This document shows positions 1 to 9,149 of a DNA stretch of 64,000 nucleotides, in pieces; the first letter of the stretch is position 1; every line of letters begins with the position of its first letter. Source of the DNA: Streptomyces geranii (GTDB taxonomy: Bacteria > Actinomycetota > Actinomycetes > Streptomycetales > Streptomycetaceae); NCBI RefSeq assembly GCF_002954775.1, contig NZ_PJME01000032.1, forward strand, positions 44,218-108,217, in the 5' to 3' direction. A program made the position numbers and the translations under genes. Below the pieces are notes generated by a model. The model made no database searches. It saw only the letters and a program-made list of their open reading frames with translations, and was not told the origin of the DNA.

Positions 1-680
1 GTCCGGTTGAGGATGAACTCCTCCACGAACTCCGGAGTCTGAAGCAGCGCGTACCTCTTACGGGCCGCCTCAGACAGATTCTGGTACAGGTCACCCAGGA
101 ACCGCGTGTCCCAACCCTCCGTGCCGTCCGCGTTCAACGGGTCGGTGAAGTCGTGGATCAGTCCTTCCTCGCCACGTTCCCTCCAGAACTCCACCAGCAC
201 CCGAGCCCCGTCGTGCGACAGCGGAATCTGGTAAAGCGGGTTGTGACGGCCGTCAAATAGCAGCTTGCCCGCCTGTCCCGCACCTAGTTCCGCGAACGCC
301 CGCTCCAGCCACCCCCGGTACGTCGGGTCGGCGCCCTCGGAGTCGTCGGCCACGTACTGGGCGTACCGCGCCTCCGCGAGGTCCTGGCGCTCCTGATCCG
401 GACCCGCGAGATACGGCTCGGGAATCAGTCGGTTGTCCTCGCAGAACCGTACGAACACCGTGCCGAGCACCCATGCCACGGCGACCTGGGTGATCCGCTC
501 CTTGAGCCAGTCGTTCCACGTGGCCGCCGTACGTTCCAGCTCCCGCGCCCGGTCGTACTCGGCTCGCAGCCGCGCGCCCACCTCAGGTACGGCACTGACT
601 TGCTTGTCCAGGTCCACCTCGACCGCCTTTACCCGCTTGATCAGGTCGGCCAACAACGCCTTCGACTTGCGGTCGATCAC
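1..680 (-). CDS. pglX: BREX type 2 DNA methyltransferase PglX (N-terminal part, cut by window edge)
   Basis: PglX is the adenine-specific DNA methyltransferase of BREX type 2 (phage growth limitation) systems; it marks host DNA and is required for phage exclusion. Only the first ~226 codons are visible, from a GTG at 680 to the left edge. I translated this stretch by hand: it has no stop and contains AVAWVLGTVFVRFCEDN, shared almost exactly with the second PglX-like protein at 9150-12776. The catalytic motifs lie beyond the edge, so activity cannot be judged. It sits 110 bp downstream of pglW on the same strand, the usual pglW-pglX order. The start is the first plausible one after the pglW stop; the ribosome binding site is weak. 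Confidence 0.85.
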   Translation of the reverse strand, partial: MIDRKSKALLADLIKRVKAVEVDLDKQVSAVPEVGARLRAEYDRARELERTAATWNDWLKERITQVAVAWVLGTVFVRFCEDNRLIPEPYLAGPDQERQDLAEARYAQYVADDSEGADPTYRGWLERAFAELGAGQAGKLLFDGRHNPLYQIPLSHDGARVLVEFWRERGEEGLIHDFTDPLNADGTEGWDTRFLGDLYQNLSEAARKRYALLQTPEFVEEFILNR

Positions 681-790
681 TTCGTCACATCTCCACTCGT
701 CGCTCGTACACCCGCCGACCGAGCCGCGCCCACCGCGCCGCCCGCTCCATAACTCACGCCAGTCCCGCTCCGGTCACACCAGCCCCACCC

Positions 791-3700
791 CTACTCCACC
801 ACCAGCCCCGCCCCCGCCCGATGCCGATTCCCCACCCACGAGTCCGGCAGCACGATCCACTCGCCCAACCCCGCCTGATACGGAACCGCGGTCACCCCCA
901 GCCGAGGCGGACGCGTCGGGTCGCTCTGCGGGCACAGCAGCCACAGCCCCCGCCCGCCCCGCCGGGACCGCTCCGCCAGCCGGTCGAGGACGCCCATCGC
1001 GTCGTACCGGCCCAGCACCCCGGCATCAACGAGAAGCATCGGCCCGCCGCCACTCACCGAGCCCCCCGCACCCGCACCCGTACCCACACCAGTCCCCAGC
1101 AACAGCTCAGCCAACCGAGGCTCCACCACACCCCAGGCAGTCCGCGCGTACTCCGCGAACTTCATCGCTCCCCGAGACCCCGGCTCCGCCACATCCGCCC
1201 GCACCAGCGTTTCCCACGTCGGCTTGGGACGCTGTTCGACCAGTTCGTGCAGGGCCGCCAGGAACAGCTCGGTCACGGAGACGACCCCGGCCTCGAAGCG
1301 ATCCCCGTCCAACTCCCGTACCGCCGCGCCCGCCAGACCCGTACGTACCGTCAGCACCCGGAACCCGTCCCGCCGCGACGACGACGTCAGCCGTTCCTCC
1401 GCCGCGACCGCACCAGCCAGCTCCGTGTCGTCGGCGTAACGGTGCGCTGCGATGGTGCCGGTGGCCACGCGGCGGGCGCCCGAGGACAGGAAGCTCGACG
1501 CGTCCGCCAGTTTGCGCGGTAGGTAGCGCGATGTCCGGGTGCCGGAACGGGTCGACAGTTCCAGGTCGAAGCCCGCCTCGCGCAGAGCCGTCGTCAGACG
1601 ACCGCCCCTCGGGAGTTCGTGGCTTCCCCGGTGGTCCAGCAGCTCCGGGAAGCGGGCTCGTACGCGCTCGTGGACCTCGTCCACCGTCAGGCCGGGCTGA
1701 CGGGCGCGCTCCAGGTCGGGGATGACGCGGACCAGGCCCGCCTGGGTCAGGCGCAGCGCCCGTACGAGGGGTAGGTCGCGCGGGTAGATCTCCAGGCGCG
1801 GGGTCGCGGCGGCGTTGCGGGAGGCCGCAGCCGCCAGCTCCGCCGTGCGGCGCTCGTCCCACTCCACGGCCGCGCTCGGGGGCGGGACCGCGCCCAGTTC
1901 CGACAGGACCGTCGCGGCCGTCGGCAGCGTCGGCTGCTTCGACAGGCGGTCGGCGATCTTCCCCAGACGCTGGGCGTAGTCGAGGAGGCCGGGGGCCGAC
2001 GGTGTTTCCGGGGCGTCCGCCTCGCCGACCTCCAGGGCCAGCAGGCCGGCGCCCATCGCCTCGTCGGACGCCTCACGGTTGGGAGCGTGCCGGAACTCGC
2101 TCTCGTCCGGCTTGAGTTGCTCCACCTCGACCACGGCGCGCACCGCCGCCAGGGCCAGGGCCCGCCGCTGCTCCCGTTCCTCCAGCTGGGTGCCACGGCG
2201 TACCACGAGCGCGTCGGCGATCTCGGCGGCCGAGGCGACCCGGCCCAGGTCACGCAGCAGTTCGAGGATCTCGGCGCGCAGGGCCTGGACCGCCGGGTCC
2301 TTCTTCCACCGTCCGCGCTGGGTCTTCAGCATCTGAGGGATACGGCCCGCCGAGAGGCCGAGGGCCGTCGCCACGTCCTTCTGCTTCGGCCACACCCCGA
2401 TGTCGGGCAGCTCGCCGCGCTCGTCGGGCAGGCGCAGCAACAGCCGTACCATCTCGCACTCGTTGCGGTTCGACTCGTCCTTCTTGAGCTCGGGGACGAA
2501 GACCGTGGCCAGTGCGTCCAGGCTCACCGTGCGCAGGGCTGCGGCGGGGAGGGATCCCGCGCCTCCGCTCGCCGCCACCGCGTGTGCGACGGCCGCCTCG
2601 GCCTCCGTCAGCTCCTCCTTCGCGGCCTTCCGGCCCTCGGGAGTCAGGGGCGCGGTGGGCCGCTCGGCGAGCTGCCGGCGCCACTGCTTGATCCGGCCCA
2701 GCACCTCCTTGCGGGTCTTGGCGCCCAGGCCGGGGGCGTTGACGAGCTGGCGCTGGCTGTAGTCGAGCAGCCCCCCGACCGTGTTCACCGGCAGGCCGTA
2801 CACGAACGACTCGGCGGCCGGGCTCAGACCCGAGGCCGAGACCGGCGTGTCACGGTCCACCTGACCGGCCAGCCGGTCCCGCTGCTGCTCGGCGGTCTCC
2901 TCCTCGGCGGCGTCGATCACCGGTTCCGCGCGCGCTGCCACGCCGTCCCCGGCGGCGGCTTCCGTAGCCGTTGCTCCAGCCTTGCCCGGAGTGGTCGACA
3001 CCGGACGCAGGCGCCGCGACGACGGCTTCGCCTCGTCCATCGCCAGGAAGATCCGCTTCCAGGCGTCCCGCATCGGCTTGAGATCCTTGAAGCGCTGCGC
3101 CGCGTCGCGGTGCAGCGCCTGCTGGAAGAACGTCTCCAGTCCGTCGCGTACCGCCGGGTCGAAGGCGTCGACGGCGATCGCCGGATGCGGCTCCTTCTCC
3201 GGATCGGTCTGCCGGGCCGACACCCGGCCCCCGCCCCACAGCGGCAGCTCGCCCGAGGCCATCTCGTGCAGGGTGACGGCCACGGCGTACCGCTCGGCGT
3301 GGGCGTCGTACACCGAACGGTCTGTGAGGTCCCCGATGAACGGGTCCAGATAGCCGTCCGTGCCCGCTCCCGTCTCCTTCACCGGGTAGCCAGCCAGCGA
3401 GAAGTCGATCAGCACCAGCTCGCGGGTGCGGTTCGGGCGGACGCGGATGGCGATGTTGTCCGGCTTGATGTCCCGGTGCCAGACGCCCTCGCCCTCCAGA
3501 AAGTCGACGGCGCCGAAGAGGTAGTCGCCGTACGCCTCCAGCTGGTCCACGGTCAGTCGGCCGGACTCGCGCAGCTGACGGGCCACGGTCTCCTCGCGCC
3601 GCCTGGTGCGGGAGCCGCCCGGAGCGGACGCGTCGCCCTCGCGCTCGTCACCGACGTACTCCAGGACCAGGACCGTGCGGCCCGCGATGCGCTGCGGCTC

Positions 3701-5539
3701 GGACTCGACGAGGCGGATGATGCGGGAGTCGGGGCGCAGCCGCCCCATGACCTCCGCCTCGTGCTCCAGCACCTCGCCGCAGCGGTCCGACAGCGCGACC
3801 TTCAGGACCGCGAAGGACTTGGACGGCCGTACGTCGGGGCCCGCCGCCAGATCCCGCACGAGGAACGCGCGGCTGGTCGAGCCCGTCCCGAGCCGGCGCT
3901 TGACCTCCCAGCGGCCCGCCAGCAGATCGCCCGCGACGGCCTCAAGTGGGTCCTTCTCCGGTTCCGGCTCAGGCTCGGGTTCCGGTTCGGGTTCGGCAGG
4001 AGTCGGAACCGGGGTCGGAGTCGGAGCCTGCGGTGCCGCCGGGCGGGCGGGCTCGGTCAGGGTCTCCTCGACTACCTCCAGCATGTCCAGGAAGTCGTCC
4101 ACCGAGGTCAGCCGGTCGTTGAGGCTGTAGGCCGTGGCCAGCTGGACCAGCTCGTCGATGTCCTCCGACAGACCGTCCACCACGGCGCTCGGCCGCAGCC
4201 CCTCGCCCGCCTCGAAGCGTGCCACCAGCTCGGCCTGACTGGCCGCCGGAGCCCTGCCGGTGGCCAGCAGGTAGGTGAGGACGCCGAGGCCGTAGACGTC
4301 GAGCGTCACCGGGTCGGCCTTGGGTGCGGTCAGTTCCGGTGCGAGGTAGGGGTCAGCGCCCTCCGCGAGGTGCGCGCCCGCCCGGGAGAACGTGGTCGGC
4401 GCGAACCGCTCACCGCCGCCCGAACCGGCGTCGCGCTGCACGGCGACCTGCCAGTCCGAGATCTGCACGTACGGGTTGAGCCAGCCCGCCTCCTCGCCGT
4501 CCGCCCCCGCGGCGCGGCCCCGGGGCCGGGGCATCACGTGGATCGCCCTCGCTGCCAGCGTGCGGTGGTAGATCCGGCGGCCGTGCGCCGAACGCACCGT
4601 CTCCGCCAGCTGCCGCACCAGCGCCATCCTGGTCAGCACGTCGAGCTTGTCGCCGTACTGCGCCAGATACTCGTCCAGCCGCAGGGTCCTCGGGTCGTAG
4701 TCGAAGATCAGCGCCGGACCCGCCGGGTGCCCGGACGGGTCGTACTGCTTCAGCTGTACGACGCCCGGGTGCCGGAACCGACGCAGCACCGCCGCCTCGC
4801 GCCGCGCCGCCCGCTCCACCGAGGCCCGCTGCTCGGCGTCCGAGCCGCGCTCGCGCAGATAGACGCGGACCCGTGCCGCCTCGGGCAGCTCGCTGTGCCG
4901 GGCCAGATAGTCCGCCCACGTCGGTCCCGAGTCGAACGACTTCCGGTCGAGCTGGTAGGGCCCCACCCGGTACTCGGCGTCACTGGGCGCGATGCCGATC
5001 CGCCGCAGGGCGTTCGCGATGGCACGCGACTTCGGGGCGTCGATCCGGCGGCGTTCGTCGAGGGGCGGGCGCTCCAGCATCTCGGCGAGCTTCGGCACCG
5101 TGAACAGGCCGTGCTGGTCGTGCGCGGGCAGACGGTTGCGCAGCGAGGAGTCGGTGAAGCACACGGCCTCCGACACCCACACCGACAAACCCTCGCGGCG
5201 CAGCAGGGAGGCCAGCTCCTTGGCCTTCCGGTTCGCCAGGTGTAGGGGATTGCCGTGGGAGACCTGCCGGCCACTCGGCTGGGTCTGCAGCCAGGACCCG
5301 TTGCGGGACTCGACCGAGCCGTGCCAGTCCTTCAGCTCGATCAGATGCACCCCACCCGGGGTGATGACGAGGAGGTCCACCTCACGGACGTGGCCGGTGC
5401 CCGCAGTGAAGGTGAAGTTGGACCAGGCATGCCAAGGTTCGTTGTTCTTGTCCCGGAGCTTCTCGCGGATGGCCGTCAGGCCGCGCCGCTCATGCTCGAA
5501 CTGGGATTCGGTGACCGTGACCCACCGGCCGTCCCGCAT
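791..5539 (-). CDS. pglW: BREX type 2 serine/threonine kinase PglW with NERD domain
   Basis: PglW is the large kinase of BREX type 2, thought to regulate the other Pgl proteins. The 1582-residue product has an N-terminal NERD nuclease-related domain (about residues 15-150, with VREVDLLVITPGGVHLIELK). A first kinase-like region follows (~230-500) in which the catalytic loop reads HRTLAARAI instead of HRDxKxxN, so it looks like a pseudokinase. An acidic Glu-Pro linker leads to a second kinase region (~555-860) with HRDIKPDNIAI and a DFS in place of DFG. A helix-hairpin-like segment (VNAPGLGAKTRKEVLGRI) and a long C-terminal region follow. ATG 5539 is chosen because it is preceded by GGGGAT and followed at once by conserved sequence; the frame stays open to 5692. 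Confidence 0.9.
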   Translation of the reverse strand: MRDGRWVTVTESQFEHERRGLTAIREKLRDKNNEPWHAWSNFTFTAGTGHVREVDLLVITPGGVHLIELKDWHGSVESRNGSWLQTQPSGRQVSHGNPLHLANRKAKELASLLRREGLSVWVSEAVCFTDSSLRNRLPAHDQHGLFTVPKLAEMLERPPLDERRRIDAPKSRAIANALRRIGIAPSDAEYRVGPYQLDRKSFDSGPTWADYLARHSELPEAARVRVYLRERGSDAEQRASVERAARREAAVLRRFRHPGVVQLKQYDPSGHPAGPALIFDYDPRTLRLDEYLAQYGDKLDVLTRMALVRQLAETVRSAHGRRIYHRTLAARAIHVMPRPRGRAAGADGEEAGWLNPYVQISDWQVAVQRDAGSGGGERFAPTTFSRAGAHLAEGADPYLAPELTAPKADPVTLDVYGLGVLTYLLATGRAPAASQAELVARFEAGEGLRPSAVVDGLSEDIDELVQLATAYSLNDRLTSVDDFLDMLEVVEETLTEPARPAAPQAPTPTPVPTPAEPEPEPEPEPEPEKDPLEAVAGDLLAGRWEVKRRLGTGSTSRAFLVRDLAAGPDVRPSKSFAVLKVALSDRCGEVLEHEAEVMGRLRPDSRIIRLVESEPQRIAGRTVLVLEYVGDEREGDASAPGGSRTRRREETVARQLRESGRLTVDQLEAYGDYLFGAVDFLEGEGVWHRDIKPDNIAIRVRPNRTRELVLIDFSLAGYPVKETGAGTDGYLDPFIGDLTDRSVYDAHAERYAVAVTLHEMASGELPLWGGGRVSARQTDPEKEPHPAIAVDAFDPAVRDGLETFFQQALHRDAAQRFKDLKPMRDAWKRIFLAMDEAKPSSRRLRPVSTTPGKAGATATEAAAGDGVAARAEPVIDAAEEETAEQQRDRLAGQVDRDTPVSASGLSPAAESFVYGLPVNTVGGLLDYSQRQLVNAPGLGAKTRKEVLGRIKQWRRQLAERPTAPLTPEGRKAAKEELTEAEAAVAHAVAASGGAGSLPAAALRTVSLDALATVFVPELKKDESNRNECEMVRLLLRLPDERGELPDIGVWPKQKDVATALGLSAGRIPQMLKTQRGRWKKDPAVQALRAEILELLRDLGRVASAAEIADALVVRRGTQLEEREQRRALALAAVRAVVEVEQLKPDESEFRHAPNREASDEAMGAGLLALEVGEADAPETPSAPGLLDYAQRLGKIADRLSKQPTLPTAATVLSELGAVPPPSAAVEWDERRTAELAAAASRNAAATPRLEIYPRDLPLVRALRLTQAGLVRVIPDLERARQPGLTVDEVHERVRARFPELLDHRGSHELPRGGRLTTALREAGFDLELSTRSGTRTSRYLPRKLADASSFLSSGARRVATGTIAAHRYADDTELAGAVAAEERLTSSSRRDGFRVLTVRTGLAGAAVRELDGDRFEAGVVSVTELFLAALHELVEQRPKPTWETLVRADVAEPGSRGAMKFAEYARTAWGVVEPRLAELLLGTGVGTGAGAGGSVSGGGPMLLVDAGVLGRYDAMGVLDRLAERSRRGGRGLWLLCPQSDPTRPPRLGVTAVPYQAGLGEWIVLPDSWVGNRHRAGAGLVVE

Positions 5540-5805
5540 ACGTGATCCCCGCTCATCTCGCCCAGCCGCCCCGACCAATGCTGCCCGGACGGCGAAAATC
5601 GCCCCTCGCATGCTACTGGGAGTGCACGGTCCCTGCGGCTGCCCTGCGCACATACGGCCCCTCGGGCACCGCCGGAAGCCTGCCGATCTCACGGGTCTTG
5701 GCCTGCGCGTTCCGGCCCGGTGACCGGAATCGCACCCTTTCGGTACGCATGACCCCAGCTCACCCTGGTCCCAGACTGCCGCGGGGCAATGTGGAGGGGG
5801 CCACC
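5540..5805. promoter_or_regulatory. Divergent intergenic region between pglW and the Beta-family gene
   Basis: This 266-bp gap between two divergent genes must hold the promoters for pglW (leftward) and the gene at 5806 (rightward). I see no clear palindrome or consensus -10/-35 pair. The rightward gene has a purine-rich GTGGAGGGGG just upstream of its ATG. Confidence 0.4.
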
Positions 5806-6861
5806 ATGTCCGGACCGTTGTACGTTCCCGCTCTGCCCGTGCGCCTCCACGCCGTGGCCTCGGTCAAGGACCTCGCCCCACGGATCCGTGACCGGACGGC
5901 TCCCCTGTGGACGCTGCCGGCCCTGACAGCCGCAGGCACCGACGAACTCCAGCGGACGGTGGACAAGGAACTCCGGCGGGTCGCGGCCGTACAGAAATAC
6001 ACGCCGGCCTGGCTGGACGCCCCACACGCCGACCTCGACGAGCGCGCCTACGCGGACCTGCTCCCCTCGTACTGGTCCCACACAGCGCTCCGGCCGGTCA
6101 CCGACCCGGACCTTCCCACAGCCCACCAGGCCGTGGCCGTGGAGAGCGCTCGCTATGGCGGCAACGGCCTCGGCATACGTGTACGGCTGCCCGGCGCATG
6201 GAACGACGAACTCGCCGAACGCACCGCGGCTCTGCTCGCCCGGACGGGTCCCGAGGTGCGGGTCGATCTTCTCCTTGACCTCCAGACGGTGCTCCCCGGC
6301 CGTCCCGACGCGGGCAAAGAAGCGCTGCGCGCGCTCGACGCCCTGGTGCCCCTTGCAACCTGGCGCACGATCGCCACCCTTGCCGGTGGCTTCCCGGACG
6401 AAGTCGACAGGTTGCTCGACGGAGAGCGGGGCGAGGCCGACCGCGCCGACTGGGACATGTGGCACGAGATACGCGCGAGCGGGCGGTCGTACGCGGAGTC
6501 CGTTCGGTACGGCGACTACGGCACACTCCCCGCCCGCAACCTCGACAGAGCGGCGGACGACAGTGATCGGTCGCGGTTCGGGCTGCTCCGGTACACGACG
6601 GAACGTTCCTTCCCGCTCGCCCGGTTCTGGGCCGAGAACCGGGGCGAAACCGGTGTCACGAGGGAGGCGGCGCGGTGGATCACCGAGTTCCCGGACTTCC
6701 GGGGAGAGGGCGCGAGCGCGGGCGACCGCTGGTATCAGCAGTGCGCCCGGACCACGGGTTCCAAGGGCACGGGCAACGCCGGGACGTGGAACCAGGTCGG
6801 CAACGTCCAGCACATGACGTACGTCGTCCGCTGTTTGGCCGGAGGCGCGGATCGTCCCTGA
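5806..6861 (+). CDS. Beta-family (T4 beta-like) protein
   Basis: This 351-residue protein resembles the 'Beta family protein' group (Pfam Beta_protein), whose members often sit in phage-defence neighbourhoods; biochemical function is not established. Family-like features are the N-terminal YVPALPVRLHA, the R-T-A-PLWTLPA segment, and a C-terminal ITEFPDFRGEG...GDRWY. No signal peptide or membrane segment is seen. ATG 5806 is chosen because GGAGGGGG lies about 6 bases upstream; the same frame is open to 5542 but that extension overlaps the pglW promoter and looks non-coding. It converges on the minus-strand gene at 6874 with only 12 bp between. Confidence 0.7.
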   Translation: MSGPLYVPALPVRLHAVASVKDLAPRIRDRTAPLWTLPALTAAGTDELQRTVDKELRRVAAVQKYTPAWLDAPHADLDERAYADLLPSYWSHTALRPVTDPDLPTAHQAVAVESARYGGNGLGIRVRLPGAWNDELAERTAALLARTGPEVRVDLLLDLQTVLPGRPDAGKEALRALDALVPLATWRTIATLAGGFPDEVDRLLDGERGEADRADWDMWHEIRASGRSYAESVRYGDYGTLPARNLDRAADDSDRSRFGLLRYTTERSFPLARFWAENRGETGVTREAARWITEFPDFRGEGASAGDRWYQQCARTTGSKGTGNAGTWNQVGNVQHMTYVVRCLAGGADRP

Positions 6862-6873
6862 GGTCGGCAGCGG

Positions 6874-7509
6874 TCAGTGACTGCCGAGCGCCTCGCGTAG
6901 ATCGTCCGTGAACGACCGCCAGGACGCGAGCTGCCTAATCGGCCCTTCGCGATCCAGCATCTGTAGGAGCCGCGCACGGTTCTCCGGAAAGCGAGCCTGG
7001 AGCTTCTGCAGACGCCGTCCGCTTTCTTCGCTGGCCGTGGCGATCGCTTGCTTGAGCATTTCCTTGGGGTCCGGCACCGACTCCGCGCGTGCCGGTCTCG
7101 GAAGGTTGAGCGCCACCCTGCCGTTCGGGTTTCCCGCCACCTCGCGAATCGCCACCTGGTCGAGTAGCAGCCAGGCTTCCAGCATCCGCACCGGGATCGC
7201 GGGCACATGGGCCAACCCGGGGCTCACCGCGCTCACCGCGTCCGTGATTTCTCTGCGGCGCTCATCAGGGCGTTCGCGGTCGGAGTCGCGGTGGACGACG
7301 ACGAGGTCGAACTCGTTCTCACCATCGCTGAGTTGTTGCGCGGCGCGCAGCTTGTTCGCGACCGAGCGGCCCGGCTTGTTCGGCAGACGGTCCAGCTCGG
7401 GGACCGTCACATGGATCTCCCTGCCCATATCCCATGCGATTCCCTCGATGTGGGAACGCAGGCCCATGTCACTGGTTCCCTCACAGAGATAGAGGGCGCG
7501 AATGGTCAC
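6874..7509 (-). CDS. Toprim-like (DUF4276-type) protein, partner of an AAA ATPase
   Basis: This 211-residue protein begins TIRALYLCEGTSD, an acidic EG-x-SD motif after a beta strand like Toprim motif I, and has DLVVVHRDSDR, a D-x-D like Toprim motif II. This layout is seen in DUF4276 and related metal-dependent nuclease-like proteins paired with AAA ATPases. GTG 7509 overlaps the upstream ATPase stop by 4 bases, so the two are translationally coupled. A longer frame to 7911 exists but lies wholly inside the ATPase gene. By analogy with two-gene systems such as PARIS or OLD-type pairs, it may be an effector nuclease held or triggered by the ATPase; that is inference. Confidence 0.65.
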   Translation of the reverse strand: MTIRALYLCEGTSDMGLRSHIEGIAWDMGREIHVTVPELDRLPNKPGRSVANKLRAAQQLSDGENEFDLVVVHRDSDRERPDERRREITDAVSAVSPGLAHVPAIPVRMLEAWLLLDQVAIREVAGNPNGRVALNLPRPARAESVPDPKEMLKQAIATASEESGRRLQKLQARFPENRARLLQMLDREGPIRQLASWRSFTDDLREALGSH

Positions 7510-8921
7510 GAGGCATTCTCCTCGAGAGTCAGCCGTGCCTGGGGTGGGGCCGTGAGGTAGGCGAGGATGTCGGCCTTGGTGCCGTAGCCCTTCCCGGCAC
7601 CGCCGGCACGCCAGGTGCCTGCCAAGGGGCGCAATCGCAGACCGCGCGCGGCCCTGCCGCCGGTCCCCGGAACGGTGGTCGTGTCGGCGATCAGCAGGTC
7701 CGCCGCATCGACGAGCTGTACTACACCCGGTGAGTGCGTGTTGATCAGGACCTGCCGGAAGGGGTTGTCCTCGCCCACCGGCAAAGAGGGATCCACGGCC
7801 AGGTCTCGTACCAGGTCCACCATCGCGGGGAGGTTCGCCGGATGGATGCCGTTCTCCGGTTCTTCCATGCAGAGCAGACCGTGCACCTGCGGGTCCTCCA
7901 GCAGGACGCACAGGGCGAGGAAGCGCAGGGTCCCCTCCGACAGGCTGCGGGCGGGCAACACCATGCCGTCGATCTCATGGAGCTTGATGGTCAGCAGTTC
8001 GCGGGTGTCGTCGGCCTCTACATTCAGCGTCCTGACGTGCAGACCGGAGAGGTCCGACAGACGACCCGCGACCCGTGAATAGATCCGCGCGGGATCGTCC
8101 GGAGACTTCTTTCGCGCGATCCGGTCCAGGCTCCGCGGCAGGTACCGGCCGTCGGGCTGCATCTCGCTGGGGTCCGAATAGCGATCGGATGTGCGCAGCG
8201 CGGAGGGCTCGAGCGCCATCCGGCGCCAAGACTGCATTTCCCGCCGGGCAGTCAGGATGGTCGGGTCGTCGTTCCGGTTGATCGTGGAGAGCATGGTCTG
8301 CGGTGCCCGGCTCGCGGGTGCTGGACGTGGCTTGCCGCCGCCGCCGCCGTCGGCATGGATGCGGACCACGGCACTGCCCGTCTCAAGGGACGTTGAGATG
8401 TAGGGCGCGCCAGATCTGCGACCCCGGACCACGACATCGCGGAAGTCCCTGGCGCTGTGGGGGAAGCGCAATTGTGACAGAGCGTCACTCGGCCTGATCC
8501 GGCTGAGATCCTCGTACCGCAGTGTCAGCCTGCCGCCCCGCTCCCCGCCCTGCGGCGGCTGGTAACCGAGGTGCACCTCGTAGCGGAGGAACGTGGACGT
8601 CGGTCGTGCCAGCCTGCCGAAGTCGTCCTCCGCCTCACCCGGGACGATCATCTCGGCGGCGAACGTCATCAGGTGCTCGCCGTCCGCATAGCCGTTCCAG
8701 AACAAATCGCGCGCGTCACCGTGCAACGTGCCATGCGTTCCGCGGACGGCCTGGGCCGCCTCGATCATGGAGTGATCGGTGAGCAGACTCAGGAACTGGA
8801 TCGCGTCGAAGACGTTCGACTTCCCCGTGCCGTTCTCTCCCGCGATGCAAGTGAACGGGCCGAACTCGACCCGGAGATCCAGCAGGTTCTTGAATCCACT
8901 GACTTCGAGCCGTGTCAGCAT
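7506..8921 (-). CDS. AAA family ATPase (SMC/OLD-like, AAA_21 type)
   Basis: The 471-residue product is an ABC/SMC-type ATPase without transporter features. It starts MLTRLEVSGFKNLLDL and has Walker A GENGTGKS (residues ~27-34), a signature-like LSEGTLRFLAL, Walker B LLCMEEPENGIHP and an H-loop NTHSPG. The middle holds a Gly-rich loop. Such ATPases act in defence modules as sensors paired with an effector; here the partner is the overlapping downstream Toprim-like gene. ATG 8921 follows a run of GGGGGG; a longer open frame to 9608 is rejected because it overlaps the divergent PglX-like gene and is not protein-like. Phage protection is inferred from family and neighbourhood. Confidence 0.8.
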   Translation of the reverse strand: MLTRLEVSGFKNLLDLRVEFGPFTCIAGENGTGKSNVFDAIQFLSLLTDHSMIEAAQAVRGTHGTLHGDARDLFWNGYADGEHLMTFAAEMIVPGEAEDDFGRLARPTSTFLRYEVHLGYQPPQGGERGGRLTLRYEDLSRIRPSDALSQLRFPHSARDFRDVVVRGRRSGAPYISTSLETGSAVVRIHADGGGGGKPRPAPASRAPQTMLSTINRNDDPTILTARREMQSWRRMALEPSALRTSDRYSDPSEMQPDGRYLPRSLDRIARKKSPDDPARIYSRVAGRLSDLSGLHVRTLNVEADDTRELLTIKLHEIDGMVLPARSLSEGTLRFLALCVLLEDPQVHGLLCMEEPENGIHPANLPAMVDLVRDLAVDPSLPVGEDNPFRQVLINTHSPGVVQLVDAADLLIADTTTVPGTGGRAARGLRLRPLAGTWRAGGAGKGYGTKADILAYLTAPPQARLTLEENAS

Positions 8922-9149
8922 GTGCCCCCCGTCGGTCCAACCCTGGCGCGCCCCTGGAACGAGTGCTGCCCGGCCCGCGTCCAGGGCCGCCTGCGCGCAG
9001 AGGAATGATAGGGCGTCAGACCGCGATGGGCCGCGCGCCCGGCGGTGACCGGCGACGGAACCGGGGCGTCGGCCGAAGAGCTGGCAGGATGTATCCGACG
9101 AGACAGTGGATCGTGGACGCCGACGACGTACGGAGGAGAGGTCGCCGCT
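8922..9149. promoter_or_regulatory. Divergent intergenic region between AAA ATPase and PglX-like gene
   Basis: This 228-bp gap separates the leftward ATPase operon from the rightward PglX-like operon and should contain both promoters. A GGAGGAGAG Shine-Dalgarno at about 9132-9140 sets the PglX-like start at GTG 9150. I recognise no palindromic operator. Confidence 0.4.

Noticed and set aside
433..1725. 430-codon plus-strand frame across the pglW/pglX junction
   Set aside because: Pro/Arg/Ser/Thr-rich, spans the end of pglW and the start of pglX in antisense, no motifs.
2087..5245. 1052-codon plus-strand open frame opposite pglW
   Set aside because: It is antisense to a clear PglW protein, is rich in Arg/Leu/His/Gln with no recognisable motifs, and arises from GC-rich third positions.
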